Shown here: piece after piece, positions 53,230 to 62,037 of the stretch | Layout: each line of letters begins with the position of its first letter | Position numbering within the stretch: position 1 is the first letter of the stretch | NCBI GenBank assembly: GCA_038237515.1 | Contig: JBBRYP010000002.1 | Location: 1 to 64,000, forward strand | Origin: JBBQDZ01 sp038237515 | GTDB lineage: Bacteria > Actinomycetota > Thermoleophilia > Gaiellales > Gaiellaceae | DNA length: 64,000 bases | Direction: 5' to 3' | Notes under the pieces: generated by a model | The model's database searches: none | The model's input: only the letters and a program-made list of their open reading frames with translations | Told to the model about the DNA's origin: nothing | Translations under genes and position numbers: made by a program

Positions 53230-54548
53230 CAAGCCCCCGCCGAGGGAGAGAGAGCGGTTGCGGGTGCGACCTGTCCGCACGGGAGCAGCTCGCGCCACGC
53301 CAGGCCCACCGTCCGGCGGTAGGCGACGATCGCAACGAGGAAGGTCGTCGCATACGACGCCGTCGAGACGAGCGCGGCGGCGAGGATGCCCCCGCGCGCG
53401 AGGAAGAGCAGGAGCCCGCCCACCGTGACGGCCGCGCCGGCGGCCTGCGCGACTGCCGCGAGGAAAGGCTGGTTGCAGGCGCAGAGGCCGGAGCAGACGA
53501 CGCCCGACCCGGCGGCGAGCACGCAACCAGGAAGCAGGACGCGCAGCGCTTCGACGCTACCGTCGAAGGCGGCGCCGTAGACGATGTCGACGAGGACGCT
53601 CGCGAGAAGGCCCAGCGCGGCAGCGATCGCCGCGCCGATGACGACGACCCCCTGGAGCGAGCGGACGACGGTGACCGTTCCCCCGGGCCCCTGGCGCGCC
53701 GCGGCCGGCAGCACGAGCGCCGAGGCCGCGCCGGTGACCGCGACGACCACCCAGGAGACGTTCGTCGCCACGGAGTAGAGGCCGACGCTGGAGGCGCCGA
53801 GGAAGGCCGGGACCAGCAGGAGGTCTAGGCGGGCGTTGACGATCCCCGCGACGTTCGCACCGTGCGCGCGGAGGCCGTACCACGCGGTCGAGCGCGCGAG
53901 CGGGAAGCTCGGGCGACGGACGCCGTGGCGGCGGAGCACGCGCGCCGTCGCGACGAGGGTGCCGGCAGCGCCCGAGCAGGCGCTGGCCGCCACGGCGCTC
54001 ATCACCGACAGGTGGTCGAGCTGCCACAGCACGACGTAGGCGAGCGCCGTCGCCAGCGGCTGGGCCAGGCGGAGCCCGTTGTAGAAGGCGAAGTCGTGGT
54101 CGCCGAGGAGAACGCCTGACGAGAGCTCGGCGAGCGGGACGACGACGACGGTGAGCAGAAAGACCCGCGCGAGGTGGAGCGTCGCCGGGCTCTGCGCCGA
54201 GAGGAGCCAGGGCAGGATCGCCTCTCCGGCAAGCAAGGCGCAGCCGCCGAGCGGCACCACGAGGACGAGCCAGGTGCCGAGGAGCCGCCCGCCGGCGGCC
54301 GGGCGCCGGGCGAGGTGGTAGGCGGCCGCCGGCGCGCACCCGATCGCAAAGATCCAGCCGAGGAGCTGCGGTGCCGTCATGACTGCAGCGAGCTGGCCGC
54401 GCCCGGCCACTCCGAGCGTCCGCGCGACGAGCATCCCCGTCACGAGGCCCAGCCCGAGAATCAGAGTGTTCGCGACGAGCGTGAGCGCGCCGTGGCGGGC
54501 GAGTCCCGCCCTGGGCCGGCTCCCGCCGATCTCCTCCGCCGCCGGCAC
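53229..54548 (-). CDS. Wzx-like polysaccharide flippase
   Basis: A 439-residue protein with about 12-14 hydrophobic segments and the MATE/Wzx pattern (opening LTLVANTLILGLGLVTGMLVARTLG). It probably flips lipid-linked glycan units for the polymerase. The GTG start is followed by a short cytoplasmic tail. Confidence 0.85.
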   Translation of the reverse strand: MPAAEEIGGSRPRAGLARHGALTLVANTLILGLGLVTGMLVARTLGVAGRGQLAAVMTAPQLLGWIFAIGCAPAAAYHLARRPAAGGRLLGTWLVLVVPLGGCALLAGEAILPWLLSAQSPATLHLARVFLLTVVVVPLAELSSGVLLGDHDFAFYNGLRLAQPLATALAYVVLWQLDHLSVMSAVAASACSGAAGTLVATARVLRRHGVRRPSFPLARSTAWYGLRAHGANVAGIVNARLDLLLVPAFLGASSVGLYSVATNVSWVVVAVTGAASALVLPAAARQGPGGTVTVVRSLQGVVVIGAAIAAALGLLASVLVDIVYGAAFDGSVEALRVLLPGCVLAAGSGVVCSGLCACNQPFLAAVAQAAGAAVTVGGLLLFLARGGILAAALVSTASYATTFLVAIVAYRRTVGLAWRELLPCGQVAPATALSPSAGA

Positions 54549-54554
54549 CGCGCC

Positions 54555-55124
54555 TCAGAACGCTTCGCCGGCGCCGCGGAGGACGAGCCGAACGGTGGAG
54601 AGGAGGACGGCGAGGTCCCGCCGTAGCGATCTGCGCGTGACGTAGAGGTGGTCGAGCCTCGCCATCTCCTCGAACGGGGGGCGACTCCCGCCGCGAACCT
54701 GCCACCGTGCGGACAGGCGGCTTGCCCGACCTCGAACGCGACCCTCGTTTCCCCGAGCCGCTTCGCCTCCGTAGACACCTCCGAGGAGGACGTTGCGGAT
54801 CGCGTCCACCGAGAACCCCCCGGGAAAGTCGTGCCACCCGGAAGCGTCGAGAACCCTGAGCGTCTGCTCGCGCATCGCGACGTGCACGATCGGGGCCCCG
54901 GTCGCACGCGCGAAGGGCGCGGCGGCGAGGGCCTCGTCCTCGGCGTCGACGACGACGGCGTTCGCTCTCACCGAGCGGAGGAGGCCGGGGGTGTCGCTCG
55001 TGCCCACGCGAAACCTCCGAACCTCGGCGATGCCGTCGAGCGATCCTGCGAGTGCCTCGCAGAGAAGAGGAATGCCGCTGACGACGGCCACGAGCGGCGG
55101 AGCCTGGACGGTCGCGACGGTCAC
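54555..55124 (-). CDS. Receiver-like domain fused to the C-terminal tail of a sugar transferase
   Basis: A 189-residue protein. The first 118 residues resemble a response-regulator receiver (LVAVVSGIPLLCEALAGSL, AVVVDAED, VDAIRNVLLGGVYG) with poor acidic-pocket conservation. The last 50 residues match the extreme C-terminus of bacterial sugar transferases (WQVRGGSRPPFEEMARLDHLYV, then RDLAVLLSTVRLVLRG). The catalytic core and membrane helices of that family are missing. It overlaps the LuxR regulator as GTGA. It could be a chimaeric regulator or a deletion product. Confidence 0.65.
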   Translation of the reverse strand: MTVATVQAPPLVAVVSGIPLLCEALAGSLDGIAEVRRFRVGTSDTPGLLRSVRANAVVVDAEDEALAAAPFARATGAPIVHVAMREQTLRVLDASGWHDFPGGFSVDAIRNVLLGGVYGGEAARGNEGRVRGRASRLSARWQVRGGSRPPFEEMARLDHLYVTRRSLRRDLAVLLSTVRLVLRGAGEAF

Positions 55125-55792
55125 GCCGCCCGCTCTCGGAGCACGCCCTCCTCGACCGCGAGCAGGCGCCGGTGGAAGCGCGCCGCCTCTCGGCGAGAAC
55201 CCACTCCGAGCTTCTGGAGGATGTTCTGCATGTGGCGCTTGACGGTGAACTCCGAGATGCGGAGAGCGCTCCCGATCTGCCGGTTGGCCGCTCCTCCCGC
55301 CGCGAGCTCGAGCACCTCCCGCTCGCGATCGGAGAGCGCGTCGGCCAGGTCGAGGACGCGCGCTCCCTCGGCGCCGCGTTGGAGGTCCTGCACCAGCAGG
55401 GTGGCGGCGGATCGGGTGAGCGGCGCCTCTCCCCGGAGGGCCGCGGCGAGCGCAAAGAGGAGCTCCTCGCCCTCGATCTGCTTGTCGAGGTATCCCGCGG
55501 CGCCCGCGCGAATGGCGCCGGCGACGTCGTCGTTCCGGAGGTCGAGGCTCCACACGAGAGCGCGCGTGCCGCAAGCGCGGGCGAGATGTTCAACTGCTGC
55601 GGTGCCGCCGCGGGGCGGGAGATCGAGGTCGACCAGAGCGAGCTCCGGGGCGGTGACCGCGGTCGCGGCAACGACGGCGTCGAAATCGAGCGCCTCCACG
55701 ACCGCAAAGCCGCCGTGGCGCTCCAGGAGCGTTCGGACCGCCCAACGGAAGATCGGATGCGGTTCCGCCACGAGGACGCTCGTGAGGCTCAC
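55121..55792 (-). CDS. LuxR-type response regulator
   Basis: A 223-residue NarL/LuxR response regulator. The receiver domain has the phospho-acceptor Asp55 (LALVDLDLP) and Lys104 (YLDKQ). The HTH is in LSDREREVLELAAGGAANRQIGSALRISEFTVKRH. No cognate histidine kinase is in the window. Translational overlap with the BY-kinase gene suggests it controls the polysaccharide operon. Confidence 0.9.
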   Translation of the reverse strand: MSLTSVLVAEPHPIFRWAVRTLLERHGGFAVVEALDFDAVVAATAVTAPELALVDLDLPPRGGTAAVEHLARACGTRALVWSLDLRNDDVAGAIRAGAAGYLDKQIEGEELLFALAAALRGEAPLTRSAATLLVQDLQRGAEGARVLDLADALSDREREVLELAAGGAANRQIGSALRISEFTVKRHMQNILQKLGVGSRREAARFHRRLLAVEEGVLRERAA

Positions 55793-57372
55793 GACGCGGC
55801 CTCTGCGACAGCCTTCTGCGCCGCCGATCCACCAGGCGTTCCGTACGCGCCGGCGCCGTAGCCGCCGTACGCGTAGTCGGTCTCGGCACCCGCCCCCGTG
55901 ACCACGAACCCGAGCTTCGCGGCGGGCGCGGCGTCGAGGAGGCGCTTGAGCCCCGCCAGCGACGGCCGGCGGAGCTCGTTCAGGCGGGTGACGACGACCA
56001 GTGCATCGACCTTTGCGCTGACGGTCATGGCGTCCCCGACCTGGAGGAGGGGCGGCGTGTCGACGAGGACGAGGTCGGCGCGCTCGCGGAGTTTCGCGAG
56101 GAGATCGGCCAGCTCGTCGCTCGCCACCAGCTCCCCCGGATCGAGCGGCACGGTTCCGGCGGGCAGCAGCTCGAGCGATGCGCGGCGGCCGGCACGGCCC
56201 GAGTCGATCGGGACGGGGACGAGCGCCTCGGCGAGCGTTGCGTGCTCGAGGACGACGTCGGTCAGCCCCGGTGACCGCTCCACTGCGAAGGCACGATCGA
56301 GGGTCGGCCGCCTCAGGTCGAGATCGACGAGGACGACCCGTTGCCCGGCTCGGGCGAGGGCGACGGCGAGGTTGGCGACCGTCGTGGACTTGCCCTCGTC
56401 CTCGGTTGCGCTCGTGACGACGATCGTGCGCGCCCGCCGCTTGAGGTTCGCGAAGGCGAGGCTCGTTCGCAGCTGCCTGAAGGCCTCGGCGCTGGCGTGG
56501 TGGGGCGTGGCGACCATCGCGAGGAGCCCGCTGCCTCCGAGGCTCCGGGGAGGCGGGGGGAGGAAGCCGAGCAGCGGGATTCCGAGACGCGCGGAGATCT
56601 CGTCGGCGGAGCGGACGCGGGTGTCGAGCGCCTCGCGCAGGAATGCGAGGCCGAGGCCGAAGAGGAGGCCGACGCCGAGTCCGAGGACGAGGCTGCGGGC
56701 GGGGCGGGGTTCGATGCGCGCCGCGCGGTCGGCCGGCTGGACGACGTAGCCCGACGAGGTGCCGAGCGCCTCGGCCGTTCCGAGCTTGCGCTCGGTCTCC
56801 AGGAGGTCGCGGTAGAGGGCGCTGCCGCGCTGGCCGGCCGCGGCGAGCTCGGCGGCGCGCGCCTCGACCTTCAGCCGCGCGCTCTCGAGGACCCGGACGT
56901 CGAGCTGGCGGCGGTAGATCGTGAACTGGCGCGCGTACTCGCTGGCGAGCCAGCGCGCTAGCTGGGCGCTCCGGTCGTCGACCCTGAACTGGAGGAGATC
57001 GACGTCGGGCTTGGCCGAGACCGAAGATTTCCGCAGGAGGGCTGCGGCCGAGCGCGAGTCGAGGCCGGCTGCGCGCAGCACGCGGCGCGCGAGCTCGGGC
57101 ACGCGGGCGAGCGCGGCCTGTGTCTCGGTCGAGCGGTCGCTCGGCTGAGGGCCCGAGGAGCTCCCGAGGCCGGTGACGGCCGCCGCCGCGTCCTGTCCGG
57201 TGATCACGACCTCCGCGAAGCCGCGGTACATCGGCTGCTGGCGCAGCGAGAGGACGAGCGCCGCCGCCGGCATCAGCACGAGCGCCTGGAGGATGATCCA
57301 CTTCCGCCGACGCGCGACGGTGAGGTAGTGGCGGAGCGACGCCCCCTCGCCCGAGAGACCGTCGATGCTCAC
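55789..57372 (-). CDS. Wzz-BY-kinase polysaccharide co-polymerase
   Basis: A 527-residue protein. A Wzz domain with membrane helices near 27-43 and 230-245 is fused to a cytoplasmic ATPase with Walker A (SATEDEGKSTTVANLAVALA), Walker A' (VVLVDLDLRRPTL) and VLVDTPPLLQVGD. A Tyr/Gly-rich tail (TDYAYGGYGAGAYGTPGG) supplies autophosphorylation sites. It controls chain length and export. Its GTG is the likely operon start. Confidence 0.93.
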   Translation of the reverse strand: MSIDGLSGEGASLRHYLTVARRRKWIILQALVLMPAAALVLSLRQQPMYRGFAEVVITGQDAAAAVTGLGSSSGPQPSDRSTETQAALARVPELARRVLRAAGLDSRSAAALLRKSSVSAKPDVDLLQFRVDDRSAQLARWLASEYARQFTIYRRQLDVRVLESARLKVEARAAELAAAGQRGSALYRDLLETERKLGTAEALGTSSGYVVQPADRAARIEPRPARSLVLGLGVGLLFGLGLAFLREALDTRVRSADEISARLGIPLLGFLPPPPRSLGGSGLLAMVATPHHASAEAFRQLRTSLAFANLKRRARTIVVTSATEDEGKSTTVANLAVALARAGQRVVLVDLDLRRPTLDRAFAVERSPGLTDVVLEHATLAEALVPVPIDSGRAGRRASLELLPAGTVPLDPGELVASDELADLLAKLRERADLVLVDTPPLLQVGDAMTVSAKVDALVVVTRLNELRRPSLAGLKRLLDAAPAAKLGFVVTGAGAETDYAYGGYGAGAYGTPGGSAAQKAVAEAAS

Positions 57373-57450
57373 GAGCGGCGACTACTACCGGGTGAGGAAA
57401 GAACCACGAACGGCGTATCGGCACGCCCTCTCGTGGGCTTGAGGCGCGTG

Positions 57451-58212
57451 CTAGCGGCGGAGGCGGATCGCGTTCAGGTCGTGATCGCGGATCTCGTCGC
57501 TCCGGCGGATCAGGCTCTCCACGTCGTCGTGCTCGGCGTGGATGTAGCGGCCGGAAAGGGCGTCGGCGCGCCCGGAAGCGAGGATTCGGACGAGCCGCGG
57601 CGCGAGTTCGGGCGGTGTCCACGGTGCGTCGTCCGGCGCAGCCTTCGTCATCTCCGTCCGCACGAGCCCCGGGCTGATGACGAAGACCGGGATCCTGCCG
57701 GCCAGCTGCTCCGCGAGCACGTTTCCGAGCCGCCACGCCGCGGCCTTGCTCGCCGAGTAGGCCGTGCCGCCGCTGCCGGGGAGGTAGGCGGAGCCGCTGC
57801 CCGTGATCACGATCCGCCCGAGGCCGCGCTCGAGCATGCCCGGGATCACGGCTCGGCAGCAGAGGTAGACGCCGCGCACGTTCACCTCGAAGACGTTCCA
57901 CCAGTCCTCGGCTTGGACTTCCCAAGCATGCCCCTCCGACACGTTGCGACCTGCGTTTGCGACCAGCAGGTCGATCGGCCCGAGCTCGTCCTCGACCTGC
58001 GCGACCATCCGCTCGACGTCCTCGCTACGGCTGACGTCGGCGGCGATCCCGAGGCCGTCCACCTCGCGTGCCGTCTCCTCGACCTGGTCGGCCGACCTGG
58101 CGGAGACGGCAACCCGTGCACCCACGGCCGCGAGCTCCAGAGCGATCGAGCGGCCGATCCCGCGACCGCCGCCGGTGACGAGGGCGACCTGGCCGTCGAG
58201 CTCGCCGCTCAG
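57451..58212 (-). CDS. Short-chain dehydrogenase/reductase, CTG start
   Basis: A 253-residue classical SDR. The Rossmann loop VALVTGGGRGIGRSIALEL, the NAG motif, catalytic Ser in ITGSGSAYLPG and Tyr/Lys in AYSASKAAAW are visible. No ATG, GTG or TTG precedes the Rossmann strand in frame. A CTG at 58212 overlaps the upstream TGA as CTGA, mirroring other overlaps here, so a CTG start is likely. A GTG at 58125 would delete the NAD-binding loop. Confidence 0.85.
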   Translation of the reverse strand: MSGELDGQVALVTGGGRGIGRSIALELAAVGARVAVSARSADQVEETAREVDGLGIAADVSRSEDVERMVAQVEDELGPIDLLVANAGRNVSEGHAWEVQAEDWWNVFEVNVRGVYLCCRAVIPGMLERGLGRIVITGSGSAYLPGSGGTAYSASKAAAWRLGNVLAEQLAGRIPVFVISPGLVRTEMTKAAPDDAPWTPPELAPRLVRILASGRADALSGRYIHAEHDDVESLIRRSDEIRDHDLNAIRLRR

Positions 58213-58589
58213 AGCATCACTTCGGGCGGGTCACGCTCGACTCCGTCCGGCCCGAAGAAGCGGATGCCGACGGGCTCGATCGTCAGGCAGTCGAAGCCCT
58301 CGACGCCCGCGTGGAAATCGTGGAGGACGCCGGTCGGCACGATCAGCGTGTCGCCGTCGCGGATCTCGATCAGCTCGCCGTCGAGGTCGGCCGTCGCGCT
58401 GCCCGCGAGGACGACGATGATCTCCTCCCGGTCGTGGCTGTGCGACGTGCCCTTGTGGCTCGGCGCGAAGCGCGCCCGGCAGACCGTCGTCTCGTACGCG
58501 CCGAGCGACGGCGTCGCCATCCCGAGCGCCTCCAGCCCTTCGGCGCTCGCCTTGAGCACCTCGTCGGCGCGGATCAGGTGCCCGCTCAC
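58209..58589 (-). CDS. Cupin-domain protein
   Basis: A 126-residue cupin. Metal motif 1 is THSHDREEIIVVLAGSA and motif 2 is VPTGVLHDFHAG. It overlaps the acyl-CoA synthetase stop and the SDR start by four bases each, so the three are co-translated. The substrate is unknown. Confidence 0.85.
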   Translation of the reverse strand: MSGHLIRADEVLKASAEGLEALGMATPSLGAYETTVCRARFAPSHKGTSHSHDREEIIVVLAGSATADLDGELIEIRDGDTLIVPTGVLHDFHAGVEGFDCLTIEPVGIRFFGPDGVERDPPEVML

Positions 58590-60517
58590 GCTCGCGCCAT
58601 CGCGGAGATCTCGTGGAGGATGTCTGGATTCTCGACCGAGGACATGTCGCCGGGATCCTCCCCGAGGGCGGTGGCGCGAATCGCCCTGCGCACGATCTTC
58701 GCGCTCCGCGTCTTCGGGAGCCCCCTGACGAAGAGTACGCGATCCGGCTTGAACGCCTTCCCGAGATCAGCGGTGACGAGCCCCGCCAGCTCCCCGGCGA
58801 GCTCGTCCGAGGCGATGGCTCCGGGGACGAGGACGCAGAAGATCCAGGCCGCCTCCCCCTTCACCTCGTGCGGTATGCCGACGGCCGCCGCCTCGGCCAC
58901 GACGCGATGGGCCACGACCGCCGACTCGAGCTCCGCGGGGCCGATGCGCTTGCCGGCGATGTTGAGCGTGTCGTCGGAGCGCCCGTGCAGGAACCAGAAG
59001 CCGTCCTCGTCGACGGTTGCCCAGTCGCCGTGGGTCCAGACGCCGGGAAAGCGCCGCCAGTAGGCCTCCAGATAGCGCTCGCTGTCGCCCCAGAAGCCAC
59101 GAGTCATGCCGGGGAACGGCTTGCGGCAGACGAGCTCGCCCACCTCGCCCGTGCCGATGAGCGACCGGCCCTCGGCGTCGACGACGTCCATCGCCATCCC
59201 GAGCGCCGGTCGACCGACCGAGCAGGTCTTGATCGCCATCGCCGGCGTCGGGGAGAGAAAGCAGGCGCCGATCTCGGTCCCGCCGGAGCAGTTGATGATC
59301 GGGCAGCGGCCCCCGCCGACCTCGCGGTGCAGCCAGCGGTAGGGCTCGGGGTTCCAGGGCTCGCCGGTGGTCACGAGCGTACGGAGGGACGAAAGGTCGT
59401 TGCGAGGCGGTCCGTGGGGGACGAGCGCGCGGACGAGCGTCGGCGAGAGGCCGAGAATCGAAACGCGCTCCTCCTCCACGAGCTGCCACAGCCGGTCGGG
59501 CGGCCAGTCGGGCGCGCCCTCGGCGAAGACGAGCGTGCAGCCCGCGGCGCCCCCGCCCACGACGGTCCAGGGACCCATGATCCAGCCCATGTCGGTGGAG
59601 AAGTGCAGCACGTCCTCCGCGTGGGCGTCGGCCTGGTAGGCGGTCTCACGCGCGATCGAGACGAGGAAGCCGCCCTGGACGTGCACGACCCCCTTGGGCA
59701 CGCCCGTCGTTCCAGAGGTGTAGGCGAGGAGGTAAGGGTGCTCCGAGTCGACCGAAAGCGGCTCGAGGGTGCCGGGCGAGGCAGCCACGAGCTCGTCCCA
59801 GAAATGGTCGCGCCCCGCCGCCATCGGCACGTCGCGCCCGAGGCGCCGCCAGACGACGACCGCCTCGAGCGACGGCGCGGTCCGCGCCGCCTCGTCGGCG
59901 GTCTCCTTCATCGCCAACATCCGGCCGCGGCGCAGCGATCCGTCGGCCGTGATCAGCACCTTCGCGCCGGAGTCCACCAGGCGTGAGGCGAGGGAGGGAG
60001 CCGCGAAGCCGGAGAAGACGGGAACCTGCACCGCACCGACGTGCGCGCAGGCGTGCGAGGCGATGGCGACCTCGGGCGCCATCGGCAGGAAGGTGGCCAC
60101 GCGATCGCCGGGCTCCACGCCGAGGCCGCGCAGCGCCTCCGCGAGCCGGATCACCTCGCTCGACAGCTCGCCGAAGGTGAGCGCTCGCCGCCGGCCGTCC
60201 TCACTGCGCCAGACGACGGCCTCGGCGAGGGCGCGGGGGCCGGCGGACCACCGGTGCACGCAGTTCCAGGCGACGTTGAGCTTCGCCCCGGTGAACCAGG
60301 TGGCCCATTCCGGCCCGCGCGAGCAGTCGACGACCTCGCGCCAGGGCTCGTCGAAATCGAGGCCCAGGTCCTCCACGATCGCAGGCCAGATCCACTCCGG
60401 CTCGGCCGCCGCCCGCCGCACGAGCTCGCCGTAGTCGGAGATCCCGTGGCGGCGCATCAGCCGGACGACGTTCGCGTGCGAGAGAACCTCCTCGGACGGC
60501 TCCCAGATCACCTCCAC
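58586..60517 (-). CDS. AMP-forming acyl-CoA synthetase
   Basis: A 643-residue ANL-family ligase. It has the P-loop AYTSGTTGVPKGVVH, the hinge GRSDDTLNIAGKRIG and the catalytic Lys in KTRSAKIVRRAIRA. The acyl substrate is not clear; an acetyl/propionyl-like specificity is possible. The GTG at 60517 (VEVIWEPSEEVLSHANV) is preferred over the GTG at 60553, because family members begin here and TACGCT lies eight bases upstream. Confidence 0.9.
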   Translation of the reverse strand: MEVIWEPSEEVLSHANVVRLMRRHGISDYGELVRRAAAEPEWIWPAIVEDLGLDFDEPWREVVDCSRGPEWATWFTGAKLNVAWNCVHRWSAGPRALAEAVVWRSEDGRRRALTFGELSSEVIRLAEALRGLGVEPGDRVATFLPMAPEVAIASHACAHVGAVQVPVFSGFAAPSLASRLVDSGAKVLITADGSLRRGRMLAMKETADEAARTAPSLEAVVVWRRLGRDVPMAAGRDHFWDELVAASPGTLEPLSVDSEHPYLLAYTSGTTGVPKGVVHVQGGFLVSIARETAYQADAHAEDVLHFSTDMGWIMGPWTVVGGGAAGCTLVFAEGAPDWPPDRLWQLVEEERVSILGLSPTLVRALVPHGPPRNDLSSLRTLVTTGEPWNPEPYRWLHREVGGGRCPIINCSGGTEIGACFLSPTPAMAIKTCSVGRPALGMAMDVVDAEGRSLIGTGEVGELVCRKPFPGMTRGFWGDSERYLEAYWRRFPGVWTHGDWATVDEDGFWFLHGRSDDTLNIAGKRIGPAELESAVVAHRVVAEAAAVGIPHEVKGEAAWIFCVLVPGAIASDELAGELAGLVTADLGKAFKPDRVLFVRGLPKTRSAKIVRRAIRATALGEDPGDMSSVENPDILHEISAMARA

Positions 60518-60555
60518 GGGCGCGAAGCGTAGTGGAGCACCGGTCGACGGCACCG

Positions 60556-60586
60556 GTTAGCGTCTGCTAACTTAGTGCGCGCTAAC
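60556..60586. promoter_or_regulatory. Candidate TetR operator
   Basis: GTTAGC-GTCT-GCTAAC (60556-60571) abuts the near-palindrome TTAGTGC/GCGCTAA (60572-60585). The repeated TTAGC half-sites lie between the divergent acyl-CoA synthetase and the MFS/TetR pair. They overlap the expected -35 region of the minus promoter. Confidence 0.65.
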
Positions 60587-60603
60587 GTCAGAGGAGGCAG
60601 TGC

Positions 60604-62037
60604 ATGAGGGCGAGGATCTTTTCCCCGGAGTATCGGAAGTGGTGGACGCTCGGCGCGGTTGCGTTCGGCCTGTTCATGATCATGCTCGACAACACGATCG
60701 TGAACGTCGCGCTCCCGTCGATCCAGAAAGACCTGGGGATCGGCGTCTCGGAGCTCGAGTGGATCGTGACGGGGTACGCGCTCACCTTCGCCGTCCTGAT
60801 GCTGACCGGCGGGAAGCTCGCCGACCTCTACGGGCGCCGGCTGATCTTCATCGTCGGCCTCGCGGTCTTCACCGCCTCGTCTCTCGCCTGCGGCCTCGCC
60901 ACGAGCGCCGGGTGGCTGATCGGCGCGCGCGTCGTCCAGGGAGCCGGCTCCGCTCTGATGAACCCCGCGACGCTCTCGATCATCGTCGCCACCTTCCCGC
61001 CGCGCCAGCGTGGGATGGCGATCGGCGTCTGGGCGGGCGTCTCCGCGCTCGCCCTCGCGATCGGGCCGCTCCTCGGCGGCGTCATCACCCAGCAGATCAA
61101 CTGGAGCTGGATCTTCTTCATCAACGTTCCGATCGGGATCGTGGGCATCGTCGTCGCGAGGCTCGTGATCGAGGAGAGCCGCGACACCTCGCTCGAGCAG
61201 CGGCTCGACCTGCCCGGCCTCGTCACCTCCGCCGTCGGGCTCTTCGCCCTGACCTACGCGCTGATCGAGGCGAACAGCTACGGGTGGAGCTCCGTGCGCA
61301 TCCTCGCGCTCTTCGCCCTGGCCGCTGTCTCGCTCGTCGGATTCGTCCTGCTCGAGCTGCGCCAGCGCCTACCCATGCTCGACGTCTCGCTCTTCCGCAA
61401 CCCGACGTTCGCGGGTGCGAACGCCGTGATGCTCCTCGTCGCGCTGGCGATGTTCGGCGTCTTCTTCTTCATCTCGCTCTTCGTTCAGAACGTCCTCGGC
61501 TACTCCGCCACCCAGGCCGGTGCCGCCTTCCTGCCGATGACGCTCCTGATCGTGATCGGTGCCCCGATCGCCGGGCGCCTCTCCGACGGAGGCGGCACAC
61601 GGTGGCTGATGGGAGCCGGAATGACGCTCGTCGCCGGTTCGCTCGTGCTGTTCGCGCGGCTCGACGAGCAGTCGACCTTCTGGAGCATCCTGCCCGCCAT
61701 GATCATCGGCGGCCTCGGGATGGCCCTCTCGATGTCACCGACGACCGCCGCGGCGATGGGCTCGGTGGCCACCGACAAGGCCGGAGTCGGCTCAGCCGTC
61801 CTCAACAGCATGCGGCAGGTCGGCGGCTCGATGGGCATCGCGGTGATGGGTGCGATCGTCGCCTCGTATGCGGGCGGCTCGCGTGGGACCCCGCGTGCGG
61901 CGACGGCCTTCGTCGCGGGGCTCCACCACGCGCTCTACTTCGCCGCCGGGATCGCCCTCTGCGCAGCCGCCGTTGCCGTACTGACGGTGCGGCGGCACCG
62001 CCAGCCGGAAGGGCATGCCGTGCTCGAGGCTGCATGA
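60604..62037 (+). CDS. MFS transporter, DHA2/EmrB drug exporter type
   Basis: A 477-residue, 14-helix exporter. The A-like motif LADLYGRR follows helix 2, and DHA2 motif C GPLLGGVITQQINWSWIFFI is near helix 5. A Shine-Dalgarno GAGGAGG lies six bases before the ATG. It is followed by its probable repressor. Confidence 0.93.
   Translation: MRARIFSPEYRKWWTLGAVAFGLFMIMLDNTIVNVALPSIQKDLGIGVSELEWIVTGYALTFAVLMLTGGKLADLYGRRLIFIVGLAVFTASSLACGLATSAGWLIGARVVQGAGSALMNPATLSIIVATFPPRQRGMAIGVWAGVSALALAIGPLLGGVITQQINWSWIFFINVPIGIVGIVVARLVIEESRDTSLEQRLDLPGLVTSAVGLFALTYALIEANSYGWSSVRILALFALAAVSLVGFVLLELRQRLPMLDVSLFRNPTFAGANAVMLLVALAMFGVFFFISLFVQNVLGYSATQAGAAFLPMTLLIVIGAPIAGRLSDGGGTRWLMGAGMTLVAGSLVLFARLDEQSTFWSILPAMIIGGLGMALSMSPTTAAAMGSVATDKAGVGSAVLNSMRQVGGSMGIAVMGAIVASYAGGSRGTPRAATAFVAGLHHALYFAAGIALCAAAVAVLTVRRHRQPEGHAVLEAA

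Noticed and set aside
55121..57925. 934-codon frame as a fused kinase-regulator
   Set aside because: The upstream portion is an out-of-frame shadow of the BY-kinase gene. The response regulator begins at 55792.
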